Assembly (NCBI RefSeq): GCF_001625305.1
Contig: NW_017802379.1
Coordinates: 11,716,280-11,780,279, forward strand
Direction: 5' to 3'
Source of the DNA: Branchiostoma belcheri
Lineage: Eukaryota > Chordata > Leptocardii > Amphioxiformes > Branchiostomatidae
DNA length: 64,000 nucleotides
The translations under genes and the position numbers were made by a program. Shown in pieces: positions 49,770-60,914 of the stretch; position 1 is the first letter of the stretch, and each line of letters opens with the position of its first letter. The notes under the pieces are model-generated. The model saw only the letters and a list, made by a program, of their open reading frames with translations. It did no database searches and was not told the DNA's origin.

Positions 49770-50963
49770 CAGAGATCTGATTTAGCCTACTCTACAAGCA
49801 GTTGTTGTTAGGGAGATTATAACCTTTCAAAGAAAATTCCGCCAATAACACTGTTGAATACGATATACTGTTCCAAATCTGCTAAATATAAACCTCATTG
49901 AGAACTGTCGCCTTTGGACACTCGCTGTGCTTAGAAAGATGTACTAACCATTGTACTTTATATATGCTGTTCCCTCTTGTCAGCCCGGAATCAACTTATC
50001 GTACCCACGTATACAACAATGACCGTGTCAAGACCTTTTGCAAAAGGCAATTCTTTACTTGTATCGCCCGAAGGTGTACACATACTGTTCTGTAGACTTG
50101 TTAGCATTCCTGTAAGCTTCTCCCCCGTTGCCGTCCAGGCGTGACTAAGCAACGATATGTACCAGCCTGAGAATACCACTCGATAAGAGCAACATCTTGA
50201 ACCGTATTAGGCGTAGGAAAGGAAATATTGTGTTTCATGTTGAATTCGACCCTAGCAAGGAATACCTGAACCTAGACATTTTTTCCCGGGGGAGGGGGGG
50301 AGGGCTGCCGACGAGCAATAAAATCTCATATCGTGACCGGTAAAATTAACTAAATCAGAAATGGACCTAGCTTACATAAAAAAGAAAACCAACTAGAAAG
50401 GTAACATTTGCAAAGAAAATGCACAATGTTTACCTACGCATGTGGTCTGCTCTGTTAATTCTTACTCAAATACGGCCAGACAGGAGTCTGAATCCCTCCT
50501 ACTATAAAATTGCAACATTATGTAACCCAACACCAGATACCACTGTGACAGACGTCAACAAAACACGTCAATGGCCACGTCAGAGGTCAGTGTTAAGAAG
50601 AGAAGAATAAGCTAAAACGTAGCAAAAACAATATGTTTTCCTTCGGTAAACATAAAAACGAATAGCGGTGCCTTGATCACATGCATTTTTTTGTTATATT
50701 CACAGCATTTCTTCGACGATTTTAGATACCGGTAATGGTTACTTATCTGTAAATATATAAACAAATAAAAAATAAGAGACCGTATTTTTCCCAGTACAAA
50801 AATAGGAAATACAATATTACTTTCCGTACGCCTTATATTTCTGTGCGTCATACAATGTATTATAGTCACTGCCAAGCCACAAAGGTCATGACATACAGCC
50901 AATTGAGGATGCGCGAATTGTCTTTTGTGGACAGAGCTTTCAAGTTTGGTCACGGCCACATTC

Positions 50964-51033
50964 GTCATTGTATGATGTTGTTTCCGAGAATTTTCTTGGT
51001 AGAAAATTCCACGCACCAACATCATACAATGAC
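50964..51033. other. Imperfect hairpin of pre-miRNA size
   Basis: Outer stem TCATTGTATGATGTTG pairs with its inverse at 51017-51032. A small internal loop follows, then an inner stem GAATTTTC/GAAAATTC with a TTGGTA loop. The total is about 70 bases. Either strand can fold. No expression evidence can be read from sequence. Confidence 0.45.
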
Positions 51034-51880
51034 AGTGATAGTAGCAAGACAGCTTAATTTTACAGTACGCATCATCCACTACCAAATGGATGCCCTTAGT
51101 TTAATTTTGCACTATAACTCATGGTGTATTTGGTACATACAGGCGCACCAATAATACTAAATTTCAGGTACTAACACTCCATAACCTCTTTAGTTATGCT
51201 ATTTCACACAAATCCACCAACGCTTCTATGAATACATTTCTAATGTGCAAAGCTAGTAATCAAATCTAACCATATGATTCAGTTAAATAAGTTCGTATAT
51301 ATTCCAGTAAGCTTAACAACCCACCATACCTAATTTCATCAGACCGTTTGCCCTAAAATTAAACAGTGCGACAGCTTGTACGGGTCAGCTTGCACGATCG
51401 CGATTATTTTAAGTTGGAAGTATATTGGCTGACTTTGCATGGTAAATCTTACTTTTCTTTCGCGCATCGAATTGTTTTTTTTTTTTCTATAAGCATGTTT
51501 AAAACATTATCTCCTTTTAGAAGGAAGTAAAGAAAACTGCCAGCAAGTAAAATTCCTTTCACACAATTAACCCTTCCCGAGACCACCAACCAAGAAACGT
51601 TGGCTATATAATTCGGGAGCAAATCTACCAGATTTAGGCTCTAGTATGGGTTTTCTCAAACATGCCTTTCTTTCAAATTGGATCAAATTTGTGTTAAATT
51701 TGAGTGAACCACGCACCGACCACTGACCCAAACACTACCCAGCAATGGCTTAACCTCCCGTCTTCACCGGAATTTAAAAAAATATATATATATTTTGAAA
51801 AATTCGGTTGGCGCAGCCGAACAGTAGCCAACCTTGCTAAATAACAGCCAACCACAACCAACCTACTCCCAACCTACACC

Positions 51881-52115
51881 TAAGGCCATGTTGATTTGAT
51901 TATTTGGATGACATCCACGTGCGCATGAATTTTCGGCCGTTTCCCAAAAAAATACAAAATTCAACCATACGGTAAATCGTACAAAACAGTTGGAAAATAA
52001 GCAAGTATATATTTTTTTGCTAAACATTTTTTTTTTAATTTACACTCTCGCATTAGTTTTTGGGTTCCCAGAGAATGCCCAGAGAATCCATATAATCAAA
52101 CGGCCAGGTTTGGCC
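51881..52115. mobile_element. GATGNCATCC-family MITE, degraded
   Basis: Left end TAAGGCCATGTTGATTTGAT, then TTTGGATGACATCC and GTGCGCATGAATTTTCGG, as in 47630-47994. The right end is rearranged, with a duplicated CCAGAGAAT. The boundary on the right is approximate. Confidence 0.5.
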
Positions 52116-52930
52116 GGCCATATATTCGTCTCTGTGTGACAGCGGCTTTAAGATACAGCTGACATTTCTCATTACGATTACGCTCTACTGACGAAATGTA
52201 TTTTGACTACAGATCGTTGGGTTAAGGTCAATGACCGATCCGTTAGAATACAACTAACCTTATATATGAAATGCATACCGTATAACAATTTTACAAAATA
52301 TACAGATATAAATATATAACGTTGATACATGTGTCACTGCGCATGACTATATTCGTAAAGGTTTTTCATAGAGAAAAGGGTATAGCGAATTGTGGTGCTA
52401 TGTCTAAGAAAAAATGAATCATATCTTATATAATATATGGTTCTAAGAAATAAAATATTAATACTGCTAACCTTGTGGGTCATACATTTGTAGTGGAGCG
52501 ATATTTTTCCTAGCAAATGATTAATAATAATAATAATTCTGAGAATTCTCAAATTGTCTGGGGAAAAGGCCTTAGATGCCGGGCCGTCGTTTGAATATGG
52601 ATATTACGCAACGTAGGCGCTACGTGACGTTGCTATGCTGAGTGTACATGGTCTAGGTTCGGTACCGGCGACCTTCGCTTTACAGACAACCACCGTACCG
52701 GCAAATCGATTAGCCGGCTCAACAGAGAATAAACAAAGGATGATACCTTCAAGAATAAATAGAAAAAGAATGGATCAATTGTGTACAGTACTGAGATGAA
52801 CCTTTAAAATAAACCGTACATAATATCGATCGAACGTCTTACCTGAAATCGAGCCGTCAAATTACCATATGCCGGTTGGGGAAATTCCGTGCCGGTGGAA
52901 TTGGATGTCCCAGGAGATGTTGTGCAAGGC

Positions 52931-53848
52931 TTAACCCTATCTAGACCGGGCTTTTTTGAGCAAGATTTGACCGGGGGGGGGCTCTTTCGGCCCCCCCCTC
53001 ATAACTCGCTAACGGTATGTCGTATGGCTACCAAATTTTCAGAGGATGGTGTACTAGTTAAAATTTATCATATCTACAATTTTTTTGTCATTGTGACGTA
53101 ATATGACGTCATTATGACGTCATTAATGGGATTTTATTGGCCAAAACCGTCTAGATAGGCTATTCCCTGAAAACTAAATGGTATTCAACATAACTTTACC
53201 AAAAGTGTTTATGACAGAATATTAGAGTGTACTAAGTCTTATGTTGCCCATAGCAACACCGGTGACGTCATTAAATGACGTCATACATATTTAAGATATC
53301 CGCCATCTTGGATCATCAATGTTGAATTTTCAAAAATAGTTTTTTTTCGTGATAAAGCCTAAAATACATTGTAAACATACCAAAGACCTTCATTTAAACC
53401 TTTTTTGGAAAAAGAAATGGAAGTATTGATAAAATTTTAAGGAAAATAACTTGTATATACCTGTTCTAATGATATGGTCCGCCATCTTGGATTTTGGCCA
53501 ATGACGTCATCAAATTAGCATAAATTATGCATATTTAATGATAAAATTAACATAAATTCATATGGGATGTTATTAATATTAGAAACCATGAGTAACTTGA
53601 CATAAAACCCATAAAATTCTATTCTTAAAACAAAAATTACTAAATTTAGCAAAAAATGCCTGTCAGAAACCCGTTGCCATGGCAACACAAAAAATTATTA
53701 TCTTATTCCAATGATAGAAAATTGTTGCCAACAATATTTTAGGAAAAGTCACCAAGTTTGGTCATTCTAGCCCTAGCCATTCAGACGCTATGTGACATCA
53801 AAGTTGGCGCGGGCACTTTTAGCCCCCCCCCGGTCTAGATAGGGTTAA
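52931..53848. mobile_element. TTAA-flanked TIR element, family A copy 2 (piggyBac-like)
   Basis: TTAA at 52931-52934 and 53845-53848 with inverted termini CCCTATCTAGACCGGG on both ends. Nearly identical to 18291-19208 over its full length, including the poly-G and poly-C runs and the CCGCCATCTTGGAT blocks. No ORF. Confidence 0.75.
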
Positions 53849-56033
53849 AATAATCCTAGAGCGCTGTTTAGGCTTAGAAATGTCCACATAGCTTGACAGT
53901 GGCGGACGTGCTCGGTGATATTTAGAAAGCGTTCGCTCATTGTACGGGGGACACCTTGACTAATGAGGAGGAGGCGCTAGTCGTGAGTGCGATCATGACG
54001 CGCGCCTACGCAAGAGGCGACCTAGAGGTCAATGCCAGCTGCAGATGACAGACCACGCAACAGCGCCACCTGGCGATTTTTCTATCATCTGCATAAAGCA
54101 ATCACTTATCGGTGTAATGATGCTGTAATAATATAAGCCCAATTACTGGAAATGCCGCTTGATAGGCGTCCTGATTTAAGTTCTAGTTTTTACAATAATT
54201 GGAAATTTAAAAGGGCTTGTCATAGTTTGTACGATTGTAAGATTGTAAATACCAAATTTTCGAACCAAAGTGATACATCAATCTGTACATTACGATATTA
54301 TTGTAATTTGTATTCCCCTATCATATAAATAATTTATATTGTAAACAACTTGATCAGAATTCAGCCCTGTATGTTAAGGCTGCGAGATATGTTGTTGATA
54401 TGATGTTGATACAAATAACCCAAAAAATAAATAAAATATTTCTGTAACTTGTAAGGCAGCCCTGGCTGTCCCCTGTACAGCTGAACCAACAAAATAAATA
54501 AATAATATATAATGATAATCGGAACAGTTCACTTAAGCATATACATATTACCTAAGATTTCGAGATTTCTACTTACCCCGCCAACAAGTAATACTTGTAA
54601 TTGCGTGTGTTTGCGGCTTTCTGGCTTAGTGTGCTTACTTGTAGTTAAACATGTAACAGCCAACCCATATAAATTATAATTATATAGATTGTTATCTTAT
54701 TTGGAATTTAGGCAGGCCTTTACAGATCGACGGTAAAATTGATTTTCTAATTCATATTTAAATAATCTACTAAAAATGACTTAACTAGTGCTCCTTAAAA
54801 ATAGATAGATTCTGTCGCATATGAAATGTGAGAATACACAAGTTAAAACGAATAAATGTTATAGTGTACATGTAAATAATGGACCAACAAGTGACAAGCA
54901 TGATTGTAAATATATTGCAATTATGTACAAAGACATATTGAACGAATCACAAATAACAAAACGTCCAAATTTGCTTTTTAGATTCTTAAACGTCATTATA
55001 ATATTTGCAGTGTGAAATATCATTCAAAATCGAATGGAAAATAAAGGACAGAGACTAAAAGAAAACCATTATAGTTTAGAAATAATGGAAAATTAGAGTA
55101 TAATAGTCCAGAGGAGAATAGATTACTAATTAACCCATACCTGAACCACTAACGTTTTAAATAAGCTTTTTGAGCAGTTTCTATGCAATGTTACATATTC
55201 CCAAAATTCAGTTGGACTTTATCGTAGAACAGTCACTGTGATTATCATAAAATAATAGAGGTAGGAGGGCAGTACGTCCGTGCGTTTACAGGCCATTGTT
55301 ACTGTATAGGTACACGCTATATAGTAACAAAGGTCATATGCCGTACCTTGAGCTGTTGAACCATGAACCTATGATCGAGTCAATATTTGCTCAACCGAAT
55401 CATGAGACTTGCCTTTTAGCAGCCACGTCAACATGTCATAGTCGATTTCCTCAGTTGCTTGTAAAGGTGAGTAGATTTGGATTTTGTTTAAAAATCAAAC
55501 GACTAACGGTTTCCTGTAATAGTAATAGTAGTAGTAGTAGAATGGTTTATTCAATTCTCTAAAAAAATACAGCCCAGTCGCAGCCCGAAGGCCGAATTGT
55601 CAGGCTTGTTTACAAACACAGTCAGGTCTTTATACTACTACAAATGCATACTAAAATATAAACGGTTAACTTATTTATCGCATATACATATATTATTTTA
55701 GATCTCATAATAGTAAGATCAGATGTCAACAGAACAAAAATCGGTATTATTGAGGTATTAAAAAATGTGTTGAAGAGCTTACCTGGATATCTAAGCGGTA
55801 AAAGCCTGGTGGCTTGTTCATGCTGCATATGTATTGGGATTATAAGAGATGATTTTGGTTAAAATGCACACATTTATATTTTTGGCACGGTACAATCGCA
55901 AACTATTACAACTACTGTTTATTTTATTCCTGTAGATTAAACAAGTAAATTAAAAATCAGAATATGAGACATATTAATGCAAACCAATTTATTGCACTTT
56001 TAAAGTTACTTCTGTCTGAATCTTTTTTTCTAG
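53849..56033. other. Gene-free region upstream of the NACHT gene
   Basis: AT-rich. A SINE-like 3' piece lies at 55515-55610. An open frame at 55296-55489 runs into a GTGAGT donor-like site at 55470, but I cannot connect it in frame to the NACHT exons, so it is not called as an exon. Confidence 0.45.
55515..55610 (-). mobile_element. SINE 3' fragment
   Basis: (TAG)n, then AATGGTTTATT, then CAGTCGCAGCC and GGCCGAATTG. The same order, with a (TAA)n tail, is found at the 3' end of the SINE at 61386. Confidence 0.45.
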
Positions 56034-56085
56034 ATGCTGCGATAATAAATGTAAAGAAAGTCAACACTGTGCCCACCTCCCCAAG

Positions 56086-57772
56086 ATGGCCGCGCTGTCC
56101 CGTCAGGACATGTACTTGACGCCTTCTGAACTTGTGTCGGAAGGTGAGGTCCGAAGTATGCAAATCACGTTAATCACTAAGTTACCTTTGAATAAATATT
56201 GAATAAGAAAGGCTTATTACTAAGAATAGTTTCGTGTTCTTTGCAAAAAAGTTATGGATTCGTTAAATCATTACTTCACCAAACCATTTCTCAGACTATT
56301 TTTGATTCCTAATAGGCACAAAATGACACAGTGTTTAGGTAATATATTTTCATGATTGCAAAATTTTAAAATTATTTTTTCCCGTTCTTTTAGATCCTTT
56401 CCCCCACGTCGGAAATGATGTCACGAGCTACTTGAAAGATTTCTACAGGACACAGTTCGAGCAAGAGCGCCCTCTACTTTTGCGAGAAGAACATGAACTG
56501 CACCTTCCGGATGTTTACACCGACCCACACATACAGTGTCGTGGCGACATTGGACAGTCTAACGACGTCAGTAATGTTGACAGTCTTACGAAGATCTTTC
56601 TTCAACCGAAAACTTCGACCTCACAAAGAAATCCTAAACCTAAGCAAACAACTACACAAAGAAAGGTCAGAAAAGTACACTTAGAGGGTTCGGCTGGAAC
56701 AGGGAAGTCAATTTCTTGCAAGAAGCTAGCATACGATTGGGCAACCGGCAAACTGACTCGCTTTTTATTGGTCTTTCTTATTGAGCTTCGGTACATAACG
56801 GGTGGTATATTGGATGCAATATTCGACCAAATATTGTATAATGACATGTATTTATTTAGCAAACAAGAATTGCATGACTACATTCTTCAGCATCCAGACC
56901 AAATCCTCTTTGTTATTGACGGTTTACAAGAAGTGAGCTCTCACTCCAAATTGTTTCAAGAAACGATTTTACAGAAGTGCCATGTTCTTGTCACTTCTCG
57001 GCCATATCCTAAACCACTAGAGCTAGACCATTGTGACACATTTTGCAAAATCATGGGGTATACAAAGGAAAATTCTCTAAACTATGCCATGAAATTTTTC
57101 AAGGACAACGAAGAGACTTCACGTCAGGTTCTGACAAAAGTTGAGGAAACCCGTAGCCTTCGAGAGCTTGCTGTAAACCCACTTGATATTATGTTGATCT
57201 GTTCCATCTGGAAAGATACCAGTGGTATATTAATTTCTGGAAAAACAGAATTGTACATGGCTGCGATCCATTGTCTTGTTAGGCGCTTCTGTTCCGAGAA
57301 AGGATTGGGATTTGACTTAAAAGATCATTCAATACAGCAACTGTTAAGATGTTTGGGGAAGCTTGCATGGGATGGGCTTAGAAAAGGTGAACTAACATTT
57401 GTGATCGATTCAATCAAGGAACAGTTTCCAAACGGACAGGATATGCTTTCTGTCGATATCTTGACACGTGAAATCTCGTCCTGTCTCGCGAGAAAAAACG
57501 GTTACGCTGAATTCGTACACATTACATTCCAAGAGTACATGGCGGCACATTTCTTGTGGAGTGAAGTAGCTTCTGGAGTCAGGGACGAATCCTACTCTCT
57601 GCGGAATGAACTGAAGCATATGTTGATCTCTCCAAAACTGAACGACGTTTACAAATTCTTTAAAGGGATTTTTAAACGTAACTCTTGTTCTATGGCAAAT
57701 CAAGAGAGACTAGCCGTTTTATTCGAAGCTCATCATGATGCTATCAAAGACAGCGAGGGCATAGACATCTAG
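56086..57772 (+). CDS. NACHT-domain NTPase (NLR-like), no leucine-rich repeats
   Basis: Two coding exons, 56086-56143 and 56394-57772 (phase 1 intron, GTGAGG donor), give 478 residues from the ATG chosen. A pre-NACHT segment (about residues 20-105) has a YLKDFYRTQF block and a DVYTDP motif. The P-loop GSAGTGKS lies at about residue 121. The Walker B-like strand is LFVIDGLQEV, with Gln where many NACHT proteins have Asp. A sensor-like CHVLVTSRP follows. The C-terminal helical part contains FVHITFQEYMAAHFL, the usual end of a NACHT module. The protein stops soon after, with no LRRs. The 5' end is uncertain: the frame is open back to an AG acceptor at 56033, adding CCDNKC-like residues, so an upstream death-fold exon could exist. 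Such proteins usually act as cytosolic immune sensors or scaffolds; that role is inferred. Confidence 0.8.
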
Positions 57773-57816
57773 ATTGAAATTTGATCTACATTGTTTTTTT
57801 GCCAGATTTGCCAATT

Positions 57817-58143
57817 CTTGATGTTTCAAACTACCTAAACCAAAAACAAACACCAAAAAGCGAACATTTCTCCACCGCGCCATTAATCTATGGAACACCC
57901 TGCCACCCAGTATCAAAACACTGACCAGTCCACATCAATTCAAAAAGGCCATCCACCAGTTGTACATAAGTTAAGTTTTATATATTAATTAAGTCATTGC
58001 TTAACCTGTATATACTTTGTGATGATTATGTATGTTCATTCTCTTTTATTGTGTTGCCAGTTAGTTCATTTGTTTTAAATGTTTTGAAGCCTGGAAAATT
58101 AGTTCTCATGGACTAAAGGGTATTGAAATAAACGAATAAACGA
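57817..58143 (+). mobile_element. LINE 3' fragment in the NACHT 3' flank
   Basis: A short frame to the stop at 57972 reads AINLWNTLPPSIK and FKKAIHQLYIS, a classic LINE reverse-transcriptase C-terminal tail. A 3' UTR follows, ending in repeated AATAAACG units at 58127-58143. It starts about 45 bases after the NACHT stop codon. Confidence 0.6.
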
Positions 58144-59410
58144 ATTATTTTTTGACCTTCTTAGTATCACCTAAACTGTATGCACCGTTCATCCCATAAC
58201 CCCAGAGGCAACATGCAGTTACGTAATATGAACACTAGTACTCTGCAATGTTTGCTAAATAATTCAATTCATAAATTAACTAACCCCAATAAATTAATCA
58301 TCAAATAAATTCATTAATAACTTCATGATGTGTCAGTAAAATTTCAAAAACGATGGGCAAAGAAATTGGTACTCAAGCAAATGTGTACAAATCCCCTTTT
58401 ATTAAATCGTAAAAATGTCATGGGTGTGTTTGCTTCTTTCAAACGTGTTCCTCTCAGCCTGTTAGCACAAGCTCTTTGTCCGAGAAAAGGAGCTAACTAG
58501 AAAGCCGGCGAAAAGCGAGGTTTAGTGAGGCTAGTGTCCTCCCCATAAATTGCATTCACAGCCATAACCTTAGTAACTAAGGGCCAATGTTAGCCACACT
58601 GCATAAAAAATATTTAAAACAGATGGATTGTTTAAAATGGCATCCCTTTTTTCGATTATTCTCAACAAAAATAAAGCCTTTTTCAACATATATCATATCT
58701 GTAAAAATATTGGTGAAGGCATATAGTGCATGCTTTACAACGCTGAAATTGAGTCCTAACATTTGGTGTTTTGTAGTTAAAATTCACCCAGAGTTGATAT
58801 ATATCTGTTATTCTGGCACTAGACGCCCGTAAGATAACGTACAATCCCCATTATAATTACACACCGGAAAATTAGACTCTTTCGGTCCATTTACGAAAAA
58901 AAGGGATTCTTGAAATTACCTAATGTGTTGCTGTAGTAACGTCAAAATGACATCGATAACGAATGACGCAAGCGGTTCACTACATAGCAATTTAAAATTC
59001 GCTTACACCAGAGAGAGGTTTTTAAAATGTCGTCCAGCATCCTGAGTGCAGGCCCTTAGGGATATGCTTCATATAATGGGTACTACGCACATGTATAACT
59101 ACAGTGTATAATTAAGTCATTATCGTCTTCACACGTCACCTGTGTACCAGTCGGGCACCCAAGAGATGTTCTAGAGAGCATAGAGGACTATAAGAACGCA
59201 CCATGTGTGTAGCAAATTGGCACCAAGTGGGCAATGCATTTACTGTTTTGCGTCGACAAAATTTTTAGAGAACGTTACATGTATATCTTTTTGCCATCGT
59301 GATTTTTTTGCTAAAAACCTTGAAATGGTCCCACTTCCACCCAGCCTTGAATTTTCTAGCTACTGTAAGTCTACAAATTTCCGCGGTATAATTAGATTCG
59401 CGGAATTCAC

Positions 59411-59620
59411 GGCTGGGGTCCGCGCGGACCTCAAAAGAAAATCAGATATAAAATTTTAAAAAATGGGGGAAACTGAGTTTTCTGCACTGTATCGAGGGAC
59501 AACTTTGTGGGTGACAATTACCTGAAATTTCAGAAAAAAAATCCTTAGAAACAAAAAAAATATTACAAAATATATAGTGCTGGGGTCCGCGCGGACCCCA
59601 GGTGTACTGTTTAGGGTTAA
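59411..59620. mobile_element. Family C TIR element, right-end fragment
   Basis: Matches 49561-49769, from the GGGGTCCGCGCGGACC palindrome to the CCCTAAACAGTACACC terminus and TTAA at 59617-59620. The left half is missing. Confidence 0.7.
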
Positions 59621-60008
59621 GTTGTGCATCGTATCTTTTAGTATCTTGCATGTATTAATTAAAACATATCATCCCGTAATACATGACTGGGTCAATATGT
59701 TAACTACACCGGTCACATTGCGCTACGTTACGTTTTAGAATGCTACCTTTACATGTATACAGTACATTTTGTGAGATAGGAAATCTATGTACACACAATC
59801 GCACGCACAAATTAATGTACAGACACACAGACTTACATCCGCAGACAGTAAGTTGTATACATGAAACACTCAATTTTGCGTTACGTTTTATTCAAACTTC
59901 ACGCTTTTGAACATTTTTCCTAAATATTAAGCATGCACACACGAATAAAAAAAGCGTAACGTGAATCTCTTAGGTTTTTCACCCTCGTCATATCCTGGAC
60001 TTAGATAG

Positions 60009-60258
60009 CACGTCAGCAGAACGTACTGCACCTGCGCAGAACCCCGTATTTTCGCGTTTTTCGTTGGGTTTTTGGTCAACGTTGCATCAGAATTTTGCCT
60101 GTTGCATAGGATATTCTTTCCGACACAACATTCGGAAACTACTGTCAAAATGCTAACCTTATTTGAGCGAATACAACCTTATATGAAGACATTCTGCCGA
60201 AATGCTATGTACAATACATTGCGGGTTTCGCGCAGGTGCAGTACGTTCTGCCAACGTG
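60009..60258. repeat. Inverted repeat with 36-base arms
   Basis: The left arm contains GCAGAACGTACTGCACCTGC; its inverse is in the right arm. About 180 bases lie between. It may be the termini of a decayed element. Confidence 0.55.
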
Positions 60259-60793
60259 CCGGCTTACTGTACACTATTAATGCTTCGCTCACTCAGCGAT
60301 TTCTTCGGGGGTTATAGGAAACAACCGGGTTTTATGACACAATATACACCTCAGAATGGGTCATTAACACTAAATTAAGTGACAGAGTCGTGGATAAAAA
60401 ATGGATTTACAGGTTTCAAATTCAGTATTCTAGCTCCCTTATCTTAGACTTAAAGTGCAAAATATTTACAAGGTCATACTTAAAACACCATAAAGGCCAA
60501 TTGTCGATCCTACAATAATGTAAATAGAGTTAGTACATATATTAAATGCATGTACATTGAAGAAATAAGTTTCATACGCTCAAAAAAACACACTACTATC
60601 CATTCTAACACATCAATTTAAAATGCATGTTTTACCGTTGGGTTTACTACCATATAAATGTCGACTTTAATACGCTCAAAAGTCTCTGCACACATTTCAC
60701 ATTCTCACACTATAATATCCAATCTATCACAGTGAAATATAAAAGTTCTACCTTTAGGTTACTAGCTTCCTAAAGTTGCCAAAGGACTAGGCC

Positions 60794-60799
60794 TTTATT
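60794..60799 (-). terminator. Poly(A) signal of the Cys-loop channel gene
   Basis: AATAAA on the reverse strand, 116 bases past the stop codon. Confidence 0.45.
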
Positions 60800-60914
60800 A
60801 GGACAGTCCCGGCTGTACGTAAACGTCTGTCAACTCTGAATCGATAAAAAGCAATTAAGTTGGACTCTGTGTTTTAGGCCATGTGTACACGAACCCTGTG
60901 CTTTAACACTATCT

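Larger units (their letters stand above)
49770..52930. other. Gene-free region
   Basis: No gene recognised. Holds a GT/GC-rich G-run at about 50285-50300, a hairpin at 50964-51033 and a GATGNCATCC-family MITE at about 51881-52115. AT-rich unique sequence makes up the rest. Confidence 0.5.
58144..60793. other. Gene-free region between NACHT and channel genes
   Basis: AT-rich, no gene recognised. Contains a partial family C element (59411-59620) and an inverted repeat with 36-base arms (60009-60045 and 60223-60258). Confidence 0.5.

Noticed and set aside
50612-51154. Overlapping open frames on both strands (157 and 103 codons)
   Set aside because: They overlay a palindromic hairpin and have no recognisable domain.
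55296-55489. Possible 5' exon of the NACHT gene ending at a GTGAGT donor
   Set aside because: The frame phase does not match the next acceptor and no death-fold signature is visible.
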